From: Brevundimonas goettingensis
GTDB lineage: Bacteria; Pseudomonadota; Alphaproteobacteria; Caulobacterales; Caulobacteraceae
DNA length: 64,000 nucleotides
Assembly (NCBI RefSeq): GCF_017487405.1
Contig: NZ_CP062222.1
Span: forward strand, 1 to 64,000
Direction of reading: 5' to 3'
The position numbers were made by a program, and so were the translations under genes. Below the pieces are notes generated by a model. That model did no database searches, was not told where the DNA came from, and saw only the letters and a list, made by a program, of their open reading frames with translations. Positions 32,629 to 39,976 of this stretch are shown piece after piece. Within the stretch, counting starts at the first letter, position 1; every line of letters begins with the position of its first letter.

Positions 32629-33849
32629 ATGTCGGCATCCGAAATTGAACGATCCGAGCGCCTGCACGGCCTCGATGCGCTGCGGGGCGGCACCCTGCTT
32701 CTGGGCGTGGTGCTGCACGCCTCCATGTCCTTCATTCCGGCGCCGATCTGGATCGTCAGTGACGAACGGCAGTCGGTCGGGGCGGGGGTGCTTTTCTTCG
32801 CCATCCACATCTTCCGCATGGCGACCTTCTTCCTGCTGGCCGGCCTGTTCGCCCATATGATGCTGGGCCGTCGGGGCGTCGGCGGCTTCCTCAAGGACCG
32901 CTTCATCCGCATCGGCGGGCCGCTGGGCGTCTTCTGGACCCCGGTGATGGCGGCGATCATCGCCGTGCTGATCTGGAGCGCCGCGCGCCAGGCCGCCGGC
33001 GCCCCGATGGGGCCGCCGCCGCACCCGCCGACCTACACCTTGCTGACTATCCCCCTGACCCATCTCTGGTTCCTGTGGGCCCTGATGCTGTTCTATGTCG
33101 CCGTCCTGATCCTGCGCGCGCCCTTCGCCATGCTGGACCGCGAGGGCAGCTGGGGGCGGACGGTCGACCGGGCGATCGCGGCGCTGGCCACGCCCTGGGG
33201 CTCTGGGGTCCTCGGCGCGCCCCTGGCCGCCGCCCTGTGGGCCGAGCCGAACTGGGCTCCCTTCTTCGGCATCCCGACGCCGGACCACGGTCTGGTCCCG
33301 AACCTGTCCGCCTGCGTCGGCTTCGGCACGGTGTTCGTCTTCGGCTTCCTGCTGGACCGTCGCCGCGACCTGCTGGCGAAGCTGGAAGGCTGGGCGCCGG
33401 TGAACCTGATCCTCGCGGTCGCCGCAGGGACGGCCCTGCTGGTCCTTGCCGGAGGGCCCGCGCCCTCCATCATCCCGGTCACCGACCCGGCGACCAAGGC
33501 CATGGCCGCCGCCGCCCTCGGTGTCGCGACCTTCGCCTCGGCCTTTGCGGCGGTGGGTCTGGCGCTGAAATTCTTCGCGGGTCACAGCGCCCTGCGCCGC
33601 TATCTCGCCGACGCCTCCTACTGGATCTACATCGTCCATCTGCCGATGGTCATGGCCGGACAGGTGCTGATTCAGGATTGGGCCATGGTCTGGCCGGTCA
33701 AGCTGACGGTCGTGGTCGCGGGCGTACTGGCGGTCTCCCTGATCACCTACGAGCTCCTGATCCGCCACAGCTTCATGGGCCGCTGGCTGAACGGGCGGCG
33801 CGTGCCCTGGCGGCGCAAGCCCGACGCAGAACTCGCGCCGGCGGAATAG
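32629..33849 (+). CDS. Acyltransferase family 3 (OafA/OpgC-like) membrane protein
   Basis: A 406-aa integral membrane protein with about ten TM helices. The N-terminus ERLHGLDALRGGTLLLGVVLHASM carries the conserved Arg and His of the acyltransferase-3 family, which transfers acyl groups to glycans or other envelope molecules; the C-terminal YIVHLPMVMAGQ is also typical. Similarity is closest in style to OpgC/MdoC-type proteins, so modification of a periplasmic glucan is possible but not shown. GGAGGGG lies just upstream of this ATG, favouring it over an ATG 30 bp earlier. Confidence 0.85.
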   Translation: MSASEIERSERLHGLDALRGGTLLLGVVLHASMSFIPAPIWIVSDERQSVGAGVLFFAIHIFRMATFFLLAGLFAHMMLGRRGVGGFLKDRFIRIGGPLGVFWTPVMAAIIAVLIWSAARQAAGAPMGPPPHPPTYTLLTIPLTHLWFLWALMLFYVAVLILRAPFAMLDREGSWGRTVDRAIAALATPWGSGVLGAPLAAALWAEPNWAPFFGIPTPDHGLVPNLSACVGFGTVFVFGFLLDRRRDLLAKLEGWAPVNLILAVAAGTALLVLAGGPAPSIIPVTDPATKAMAAAALGVATFASAFAAVGLALKFFAGHSALRRYLADASYWIYIVHLPMVMAGQVLIQDWAMVWPVKLTVVVAGVLAVSLITYELLIRHSFMGRWLNGRRVPWRRKPDAELAPAE

Positions 33850-33925
33850 CCGGGCCGAATACCTTGCCAACCCCGGCCGGCGCGTCCATCCGATGGAAGC
33901 GCCGGCCGCATCAGGAATCGCCCTC

Positions 33926-34558
33926 ATGTCAGACAAGTCCACGCCCGAAGCCGATCTGGCCTTCCTGCGCTCCGTCGTGACCGGCGGCGGCCCCGGCGGC
34001 CATCTGACGCTGGGCGTCGCCTATCTGGCGGGTGGTTTGCTGTACGGCGCCCAATGCCTGTTCCACATCGGCCAGATCATGGGCTGGGTCCGTCTGCCCG
34101 ATCTCGCCAATCTCGCCGTGGTCGTCGCGGTGCCGATCCTGTTCTTCGTCGTCCTGACCTGGGCAATCCTCGAGGATCGCAAGATTCCCAAGCCCGGACC
34201 GATGGTCACCCGCACCCTGAACGCGGCCTTCAGCGCCACGGGCATGGCCAATCTGGCGATCATCATCGTCTTCGGCGCCGGCTCGGCGCGAGACCACGAC
34301 TTTGGGACCTGGCTCTACTATCCGGCGGTCATCTTCGCCCTGCAGTCGGCCGCCTGGTTCGTCGCCTGGACGCTGAAGAAGACGCCCTGGATGCTGGCCG
34401 CCGCCATCGGAGGCTGGCTGACGGCGGTGGCGCTGGGCCTGCTGGTGCGCCAGCCCAACGCCTATCTCGGCGTGTGCACGGTGGCCCTGTTCCTGCTGTT
34501 CGCCCTGCCCGGCTGGGTCATGCTGCGCGGCGCCCTTGATGCGCGCAAAGCCGCCTGA
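33926..34558 (+). CDS. Hypothetical multi-TM membrane protein
   Basis: A 210-aa protein with about six TM helices and no recognised family. It opens MSDKSTPEADLAFLRSVVTGGGP, a soluble N-terminus, then alternating hydrophobic segments with short loops. An ATG 33 bp upstream is possible but less likely. It lies 3 bp before a small winged-helix regulator, an arrangement seen where a one-domain regulator controls a membrane protein. The role may be stress or permease related, but there is no direct evidence. Confidence 0.7.
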   Translation: MSDKSTPEADLAFLRSVVTGGGPGGHLTLGVAYLAGGLLYGAQCLFHIGQIMGWVRLPDLANLAVVVAVPILFFVVLTWAILEDRKIPKPGPMVTRTLNAAFSATGMANLAIIIVFGAGSARDHDFGTWLYYPAVIFALQSAAWFVAWTLKKTPWMLAAAIGGWLTAVALGLLVRQPNAYLGVCTVALFLLFALPGWVMLRGALDARKAA

Positions 34559-34561
34559 ACC

Positions 34562-34864
34562 ATGGGGCTGACCGATCTCGGACGGATCGACGAGGTCATC
34601 CACGGCCGCATGCGGCTGGGGATCATGGTCTATCTGGCCGACGCCGAGGTCGCTGACTTCACCGAGCTGAAGACGGTGCTGGAGGCCACCCAGGGCAATC
34701 TCTCCGTCCACATCAAGAAGCTGGAGGAGGCGGGTTATGTCGCCGTCGCCAAGAGCTTCGTGAACAACAAGCCCCTGACCCGGGTGTCGATCACCGATGC
34801 GGGTCGCACGGCCTTCGCCGCCTATCTGGAGGCGTTGGGCGGGCTGATCGGGCGGGCGGGCTGA
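34562..34864 (+). CDS. Winged-helix transcriptional regulator (HTH_34 type)
   Basis: A 100-aa single-domain DNA-binding protein. FTELKTVLEATQGNLSVHIKKLEEAGYVAV is the helix-turn-helix with recognition helix, and KPLTRVSITDAGRTAFAAYLEAL the wing and C-terminal helix, fitting the MarR/PadR-like HTH_34 group. It has no ligand domain. It is sandwiched between the membrane protein (3 bp) and the YdeI-like gene (1-bp overlap), so it probably regulates its own operon. Confidence 0.85.
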   Translation: MGLTDLGRIDEVIHGRMRLGIMVYLADAEVADFTELKTVLEATQGNLSVHIKKLEEAGYVAVAKSFVNNKPLTRVSITDAGRTAFAAYLEALGGLIGRAG

Positions 34865-35463
34865 TGGCGCCCGTCGTCGTCGATCCGAAGCATGTCCACG
34901 CCTTCGCGGACGAAGCCGCCTTTGAGGCTTGGCTGGCGAAGAACCACGTCCGGGAGACCGAGATCTGGATCCGCATCTACAAGGTGAAGTCGGGCACGGC
35001 CTCGATCACGGTCAAGGAGGCCATTGACGTCTGCCTGTGCTGGGGCTGGATCGACGGAATCAAGAAGAGCTTCGACGAGGCCAGCTTCCTGCAGCGCTAC
35101 ACCCCGCGCGGGAAGAAGAGCGTCTGGAGCCAGGTCAATGTCGACAACGTCGCGCGCCTGACCGAGGCAGGGCGGATGACCGTTCACGGCCACAAGCACA
35201 TCGAGGCGGCCAAGGCGGACGGCCGCTGGGACGCCGCCTATCGCATCAAGGGTTCAACCCTGCCTGACGACTTCGTGGCGGCTGTCGAGGCCGTACCGGA
35301 GGCGAAGGCGACACTCGACACCCTCAGCGCCCAGAACCGCTTCGCCCTGATCTTCCGGCTTCAGGCCCTGAAGACCGAGGCGGGGCGGCAGAAGGCCATC
35401 GCGCGGTTCATCGACATGCTGGCGCGGGGCGAAACCCCTCATCCGCAAGGAACGCCCAAATGA
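34864..35463 (+). CDS. YdeI/OmpD-associated family protein
   Basis: A 199-aa soluble protein. The blocks FEAWLAKNHVRETEIWIRIYK, ITVKEAIDVCLCWGWIDG and FLQRYTPRGKKSVWS match the YdeI/OmpD-associated family (bacteriocin-protection-like proteins), whose biochemical role is poorly known. The C-terminal DTLSAQNRFALIFRLQALKTE is also typical. It overlaps the regulator before it by 1 bp and folP after it by 4 bp, so folP is translationally coupled to it. Confidence 0.82.
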   Translation: MAPVVVDPKHVHAFADEAAFEAWLAKNHVRETEIWIRIYKVKSGTASITVKEAIDVCLCWGWIDGIKKSFDEASFLQRYTPRGKKSVWSQVNVDNVARLTEAGRMTVHGHKHIEAAKADGRWDAAYRIKGSTLPDDFVAAVEAVPEAKATLDTLSAQNRFALIFRLQALKTEAGRQKAIARFIDMLARGETPHPQGTPK

Positions 35464-36266
35464 ACCGGATCCAGGTCATGGGCATCGTCAATGTCACGCC
35501 CGACAGCTTTTCGGACGGCGGGCGGCTGGCGACGGTGGAGGCGGCGGTGGCCCACGCTCTCAGCCTGGTCGAGCAGGGCGCCGACATCCTCGACATCGGC
35601 GGCGAGAGCACCCGGCCGGGCGCGGAGCCGGTCAATGTCGCCGAGGAGATCGCTCGCACCCTGCCGGTGATCGCGGGGGTTCGCGCCCGTTGGGCCGGAC
35701 CGATCAGCATCGACACCCTGAAGCCCGAGGTGGCGCGGGCCGCCGTCGGGGCGGGGGCTACCATGTGGAACGACGTCTCGGCCCTGAGCTTCGCGCCCGA
35801 TAGTCTGGAGACGGCGGCGGCCCTGCGCTGCGAGGTCGTCCTGATGCATATGAAGGGCGAGCCGCGCACCATGCAGGCGGCGCCCGTCTATGACGACGTG
35901 GTCTCGGAGGTCGTGGACTATCTGGACGGGCGGGCGACGGCGGCGGTGAAGGCCGGGGTGGCGCGCGAGCAGATCTGGCTGGATCCCGGCATCGGTTTCG
36001 GCAAGACGACGGCCCACAACCTGGCCCTGACGGCGCGACTGGAGGCCTTGGTCGACCTGGGCTACCCCGTTCTCTACGCCGCCAGCCGGAAGCGCACGAT
36101 CCTCGGCGTCGACGAGACCGCCGTCGATCCCGCCGACCGTCTGGGCGGGTCGCTGGCCCTGATGTTGGAGGGGACGCGTCGCGGGGCGAAGATGGTCCGC
36201 GTCCACGACGTGCGTGAGACGGTTCAGGCCTTGAAGCTGTGGGAAGCGGTCAGCTCGGCGAATTGA
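35460..36266 (+). CDS. folP: Dihydropteroate synthase
   Basis: FolP condenses 4-aminobenzoate with 6-hydroxymethyl-7,8-dihydropterin diphosphate in folate synthesis and is the sulfonamide target. The 268-aa TIM barrel shows MGIVNVTPDSFSDGG at the N-terminus, LDIGGESTRPGAEPV, the MWNDVSAL block, LDPGIGFGKT and the C-terminal VRVHDVRETVQALKL. The ATG overlaps the preceding stop by 4 bp. Its 3' end overlaps the convergent VOC gene by 17 bp. No folK or folB is adjacent. Confidence 0.96.
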   Translation: MNRIQVMGIVNVTPDSFSDGGRLATVEAAVAHALSLVEQGADILDIGGESTRPGAEPVNVAEEIARTLPVIAGVRARWAGPISIDTLKPEVARAAVGAGATMWNDVSALSFAPDSLETAAALRCEVVLMHMKGEPRTMQAAPVYDDVVSEVVDYLDGRATAAVKAGVAREQIWLDPGIGFGKTTAHNLALTARLEALVDLGYPVLYAASRKRTILGVDETAVDPADRLGGSLALMLEGTRRGAKMVRVHDVRETVQALKLWEAVSSAN

Positions 36267-36630
36267 TCTGCCACGACACCCCGAACCGGTCCTGCACCCA
36301 GGCGAACCGCTTCGAGAAGCCGTAGTTTCCGGCCGGCATCATCGTCTTGCCGCCTTCGCCCAGCGCTCCGGCCAGGGCGTCGACCTCGTCTTCGGCCTCG
36401 ACGGTCAGGAAGGTCGAGGTAGAGGGGGTAAAGGTGAAGTCGTGCACCGGCGGCGAGTCATTGGCCATGATCTCCAGCCCGGCGACCGACAGCCGGGCCA
36501 TGGCGACCTTGCCGTCCGGGCCCTTCATCAGGGCGGCGACTTCGGCGCCGGGGATGACTGCGGCGTAGAAGGTCAGGGCCTCCTCGCAATCGCCCTGGAA
36601 CATCAGGAAGGGAGCGGCGGCGGTGATCAT
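36250..36630 (-). CDS. VOC family protein (PhnB-like)
   Basis: A 126-aa vicinal-oxygen-chelate-fold protein. AAPFLMFQGDCEEALTFYAA is the PhnB/3-demethylubiquinone methyltransferase-like opening, followed by GKVAMARLSVAGLEIMAND and the C-terminal FAWVQDRFGVSWQI. Substrate unknown; many such proteins are annotated as glyoxalase/bleomycin-resistance-like. It is the last gene of a leftward ArsR-SRPBCC operon, starting 3 bp after the stop of the frameshifted SRPBCC gene. Confidence 0.85.
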   Translation of the reverse strand: MITAAAPFLMFQGDCEEALTFYAAVIPGAEVAALMKGPDGKVAMARLSVAGLEIMANDSPPVHDFTFTPSTSTFLTVEAEDEVDALAGALGEGGKTMMPAGNYGFSKRFAWVQDRFGVSWQINSPS

Positions 36631-36633
36631 GGG

Positions 36634-37069
36634 TCAGCTCCGGGCGTCGGCAACGGCCGACAGACTGTCGAGGATCGTGGACCAGCCGGCGGCTGAGCGC
36701 TCGGCGTATGCGGCCCAGGCGGGGGCGAGGTCGTGGCTGAGGATGACGGAGCAGCCGTCGCCTTCAGGCGTGAAGGTCACGGTCACGCGTGTCGGTTCCT
36801 CTGGCGCTTCGTCGACCCGGAAATCGAAGACGATCAGCCCCGGGCGTTCGATCTGAACGAACCGGATGCCGCGCCAGATCGTCGCCGCGCCGCTCGAAGA
36901 TCGCGAAGGCGCCGCCGACGACGGGCTCGTAGTCGGTCTTCTCCATCACCCCCTCGGGCGTATGGAACAGCCACAGGCCGACCGTCGCCGGATCGAGGAA
37001 GGCGTCGAAGACCCGTTCTGGCGGGTGACGAAAGCGTTTCTCGACGCGCACCTCGACAGGATCGCTCAT
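36634..37069 (-). pseudogene. SRPBCC/AHSA1-family gene broken by a frameshift
   Basis: The first 68 codons read as a normal AHSA1-like protein (VRVEKRFRHPPERVFDAFLDP, YEPVVGGAFAIFERRGDDLARH). After the His codon at 36866-36868 the frame drifts into unrelated sequence. Skipping one base (36865) restores a typical C-terminal half (RFVQIERPGLIVFDFRVDE, VTVTFTPEGDGCSVILSH, AYAERSAAGWSTILDSL) that ends at the TGA at 36634-36636, 3 bp before the VOC start. So there is a net +1 or -2 change near 36862-36868. It could be a real mutation or a sequencing error. The ATG overlaps the previous SRPBCC gene by 4 bp. Confidence 0.8.
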
Positions 37070-37533
37070 TCGCTCCAGCCTTCCGCATGATGGTCGGGAT
37101 GGCGGTCGACGACGAAACGCGGCTCGATCCCGTGTTCCAGCCAGATCTTGGCGCCGGCCAGCACCAGGGCGAAGCCTCCGGTCGAATCCAGCGCCCTGGC
37201 CACCCCGTCGGCATTGTCCGTGAAGCCTCGGTTCTCGACGGTGACCCAGGTGTCGCTACCACGCGTTTCAAACAGCCACTCGACCTCGGTCGGTGTGGAG
37301 CGATTGTCCCAGTCGATCAGGATGCGGCGGTCGGGCTCCACGGCCTTGACCGCCACTTCGGTCGAGGCCCCGTACATGGCCCAGGTCCAGTCGACGATCG
37401 CGCCGGGCTCTAGGGCGCCCGTGCTGTCAGTGAACCAGAAGCGGGTCGTCACCGCGGGATCGGCGAAGGCGCGAAACACCTCCGCGACCGGTCGGCGGAT
37501 CAGCATCCCGGCGCTGGCGACAGGCGCAGTCAC
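37066..37533 (-). CDS. SRPBCC/AHSA1-family protein (second of three)
   Basis: A 155-aa START-like protein of the AHSA1 type: AGMLIRRPVAEVFRAFADP, TRFWFTDSTGALEPGAIVDWTW, ILIDWDN and a C-terminal helix GGFALVLAGAKIWLEHG. These proteins have a hydrophobic cavity and are thought to bind small lipophilic ligands; function unknown. Start and stop each overlap a neighbour by 4 bp within the ArsR operon. Confidence 0.85.
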   Translation of the reverse strand: MTAPVASAGMLIRRPVAEVFRAFADPAVTTRFWFTDSTGALEPGAIVDWTWAMYGASTEVAVKAVEPDRRILIDWDNRSTPTEVEWLFETRGSDTWVTVENRGFTDNADGVARALDSTGGFALVLAGAKIWLEHGIEPRFVVDRHPDHHAEGWSE

Positions 37534-38126
37534 GCCGTCCGCCAGTCGTTCGAGTAAGGCTTGTCATCGCCCGCGTTCGGGTTCTCGAGACGCTCGGCAT
37601 AGGCGTCGCGCAGGGCGAACCAGCGGTCCCAGCTCCAGGGATGGCGCACGCCGTGGATGGCGTCTTCCAGCCCTTCCATATGGTGTTGCCAGCCGGCCAG
37701 GACGTTCTTGCGCCCGCTCTCCCATGTCGAGGGCACGCGGTGGGCGAGGACCAGATGAGTGCCGTCGCCGTCGGGCTCCAGCCGCCAGGAGACGATCGAG
37801 TCCGGATTGCTGCCGAAGGTGTGCTCGAACAGGCTGTAGGGACGGACGGTCAGGACCTCGTTCGACTGGCGTCGCTTCTCCGGCACGTCGGGCATGAAGT
37901 CGTTGTCGGGCTGGCGGAAATGCAGCTCCATCTTGCCGCCGGGAACCGTGTCGATCTCCGCCTCTGCCAGCCAGCAGGCGAGGCCTTCCGGCGTGGTCAG
38001 GGCCTTCCAGACCCGTTCAGGCGAATGGCGCAGACGGCGTTCGAAGCCGATGATCCAGCCGTCTCCGTCCTCGCGGATCGTGCCGGCGTCGCGCCCGGGA
38101 ATGGTTTCAACGAGAGTATCGGTCAT
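37530..38126 (-). CDS. SRPBCC/AHSA1-family protein (first of three)
   Basis: A 198-aa START-like protein. GFERRLRHSPERVWKALTTPEGLACWLAEA is the AHSA1 opening, and NVLAGWQHHMEGLEDAI is the long C-terminal helix; about 15 extra residues precede the domain and about 35 follow it. It overlaps the ArsR gene and the next SRPBCC gene by 4 bp each. Divergence from its two downstream relatives suggests old duplication or separate recruitment. Confidence 0.87.
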   Translation of the reverse strand: MTDTLVETIPGRDAGTIREDGDGWIIGFERRLRHSPERVWKALTTPEGLACWLAEAEIDTVPGGKMELHFRQPDNDFMPDVPEKRRQSNEVLTVRPYSLFEHTFGSNPDSIVSWRLEPDGDGTHLVLAHRVPSTWESGRKNVLAGWQHHMEGLEDAIHGVRHPWSWDRWFALRDAYAERLENPNAGDDKPYSNDWRTA

Positions 38127-38446
38127 TGCGGAAACTCCTTGTCCAGATGCGCTTCGAGGGCGTCGAGCTTGGCGCTCCAGAAGCGGCGATAGGGGGCGAG
38201 CCAGGCGTCCAGCTCGGCCAGAGGGGCGGGGTTCAGGCGATAGAGGCGACGGTTGGCGTCCTTGCGCACGGTCACCAGCCCGGCGGCGCGCAGCACGCCC
38301 AGATGTTTCGACACCGCCGGCTGGCTGATCGGCAGGGCGGCGACGAAGTCCCCGGCGGGACGTTCGCCCTCGCGCAACAGACCCATGATGGCCATGCGGT
38401 TGGGTTCGGACAGGGCGAGGAGAGCGTCGTGCATAAACATAACCAT
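38123..38446 (-). CDS. ArsR-family transcriptional regulator
   Basis: A 107-aa winged-helix repressor-type protein: ALSEPNRMAIMGLLREGERPAGDFVAAL, then the recognition helix region ISQPAVSKHLGVLRAAGLV and wing VRKDANRRLYRL. There is no Cys cluster, so it is probably not a metal sensor; ArsR proteins paired with AHSA1 genes form a common operon type. Several ATGs lie near the start (codons 1, 3, 5), and the exact one is uncertain. It heads a leftward operon and is divergent from thiD. Confidence 0.9.
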   Translation of the reverse strand: MVMFMHDALLALSEPNRMAIMGLLREGERPAGDFVAALPISQPAVSKHLGVLRAAGLVTVRKDANRRLYRLNPAPLAELDAWLAPYRRFWSAKLDALEAHLDKEFPQ

Positions 38447-38449
38447 ACA

Positions 38450-38459
38450 GCTATATAGC
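38450..38459. promoter_or_regulatory. AT-rich palindrome before the ArsR operon
   Basis: GCTATATAGC is a perfect 10-bp palindrome immediately upstream of the ArsR gene, flanked by two CCATA direct repeats 16 bp apart. The surrounding AT-rich stretch (about 38432-38480) likely holds the divergent promoters, and the palindrome is a candidate ArsR operator. A hairpin GCCCCT-CGTC-AGGGGC (38484-38499) lies between it and thiD. Confidence 0.4.
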
Positions 38460-38516
38460 CATAATGCAATATATGAATCTCTTGCCCCTCGTCAGGGGCT
38501 GACGCATCAGGACGGA

Positions 38517-39329
38517 ATGACCGCCGAATCCATAACCAAGCCCGGCCGCGTCCTGATCATCGCCGGCTCGGACTCGGGCGGCGGGGCCGGAATTCAGGCC
38601 GACATCAAGGCCGTGACCATGCTGGGCGCCTATGCGGCGACCGCCATCACGGCCATCACGGTGCAGAATACGTTGGGGGTGAGCGGGGTCTTCCCCCTGC
38701 CGCTGGACCTGATCGAACAGCAGGCGCGGGCCGTGCTGGACGATATCGGCGCCGACGCCATCAAGACCGGGATGCTGGGCACGGCCGAGACGGTCGAACG
38801 TGTCGCCGCCATCCTGGACACCTCCGACGCCGCCGTGGTCGTCGATCCGGTCATGGTGGCCAAGGGCGGGGCCTCGTTGCTGGCCTCGGATGCGGTTGAG
38901 GCGGTCCGGTCGCTGATGATCCCGCGCGCCACCCTCCTGACGCCCAATGCGCCCGAGGCCGAGGCCCTGACCGGGCTGATGGTTTCCGATCTGGACGGCC
39001 AGCGCCGCGCAGGCGAGGCCCTGCTGGCCATGGGGGCCAAGGCGGTGCTGATGAAGGGCGGTCATGTCGACGGGCCGACCGTGATCGACCTCCTGATGAC
39101 CCCGTCGGGCGAGACCCTGCTGGAGGGGCCGCGCATCGACACCACCTCGACCCATGGCACGGGCTGCACCCTGGCCAGCGCCTGCGCCGCCGGTCTGGCG
39201 AAAGGCCTGCCGCTGGAGGTCGCGGTCGCCGAGGCCTGGGCCTATGTCGCCGAGGCCATCCGCCGCGCGCCCGGGCTGGGACAGGGCCACGGCCCTCTGG
39301 ATCACGGCTGGCCGGTGAGGGGACGATGA
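38517..39329 (+). CDS. thiD: Hydroxymethylpyrimidine/phosphomethylpyrimidine kinase
   Basis: ThiD phosphorylates HMP and HMP-P in thiamine synthesis. The 270-aa ribokinase-fold protein shows VLIIAGSDSGGGAGIQADIK at the start, KTGMLGTAETV, VVVDPVMVAKGG, LLTPNAPEAEALTG and the C-terminal anion hole THGTGCTLASACAAGLA. This ATG gives the expected N-terminus; open frame further upstream covers the ArsR promoter and is not coding. No TPP riboswitch is recognisable in the short leader. It overlaps the next gene by 4 bp. Confidence 0.95.
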   Translation: MTAESITKPGRVLIIAGSDSGGGAGIQADIKAVTMLGAYAATAITAITVQNTLGVSGVFPLPLDLIEQQARAVLDDIGADAIKTGMLGTAETVERVAAILDTSDAAVVVDPVMVAKGGASLLASDAVEAVRSLMIPRATLLTPNAPEAEALTGLMVSDLDGQRRAGEALLAMGAKAVLMKGGHVDGPTVIDLLMTPSGETLLEGPRIDTTSTHGTGCTLASACAAGLAKGLPLEVAVAEAWAYVAEAIRRAPGLGQGHGPLDHGWPVRGR

Positions 39330-39898
39330 GCACTCTGGAACAGCGGTTGGTCGAGATCGTCCGAAACTATCCCGACCTGATGCTGGTCATGACCACCGTC
39401 CGGTCGCTGGATCTGCCCGACTGGCTGATTTTCTCCGGCTCGGTGTATCAGAGCGTCTGGAACGATGTGACGAGCCGCGAGCCGGGTTATGGGGTCAACG
39501 ATTTCGACCTCGGCTATTTCGATACCGACACCAGCTGGGACGCCGAGGACGTCGTCATCAAACGCGTCGCCGCCGCCTTCGACGAGCCGCTGAGCAGCCG
39601 TGTCGAAGTCCGCAACCAGTGCCGGGTGCCGATCTGGTTCAAGTCGAAATTCGGCGAAGACTACGACCCGATCGCCAATACGGCGGAGGCCCTGCCGCGC
39701 TTCGTCGCCCCCGCCTTCGCCGTGGGTGTGAGGCTGGAGGGCGATGACAGCATCACCGTCGTCGCCCCCTTCGGTCTTGAGGACGCCTTCGACCTGATCG
39801 TCCGCCCAAACCCCAACCGGCCCCTCGCCAAGGACTGGTCGAAGATCGCCGCCAAGGTGAGGACCCGCTGGCCCGAGGTGACGGTCGTCGAGGTCTGA
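39326..39898 (+). CDS. Nucleotidyltransferase-like protein (NTP_transf_6 type)
   Basis: A 190-aa protein of the family previously called DUF925. IFSGSVYQSVWNDVT carries the Gly-Ser and VNDFDLGYFDTDTSWDAEDVVIKRV the acidic pair of a minimal nucleotidyltransferase fold; VEVRNQCRVPIWF and YDPIANTAEALPRF are further conserved blocks. Substrate unknown. Its start overlaps the thiD stop by 4 bp, so the two are co-translated, without an obvious metabolic link. Confidence 0.85.
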   Translation: MSTLEQRLVEIVRNYPDLMLVMTTVRSLDLPDWLIFSGSVYQSVWNDVTSREPGYGVNDFDLGYFDTDTSWDAEDVVIKRVAAAFDEPLSSRVEVRNQCRVPIWFKSKFGEDYDPIANTAEALPRFVAPAFAVGVRLEGDDSITVVAPFGLEDAFDLIVRPNPNRPLAKDWSKIAAKVRTRWPEVTVVEV

Positions 39899-39976
39899 CG
39901 GCCGGCGCAGCAGCTTTTGCCGTGTCCTGATTTTTCGCGTATCGTTGTTTCGCGTGATTTGCGAGGGGGCAACGCG

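Noticed and set aside
38460-38516. TPP riboswitch before thiD
   Set aside because: The leader is under 60 bp and holds only one short hairpin; the conserved TPP core segments are missing.
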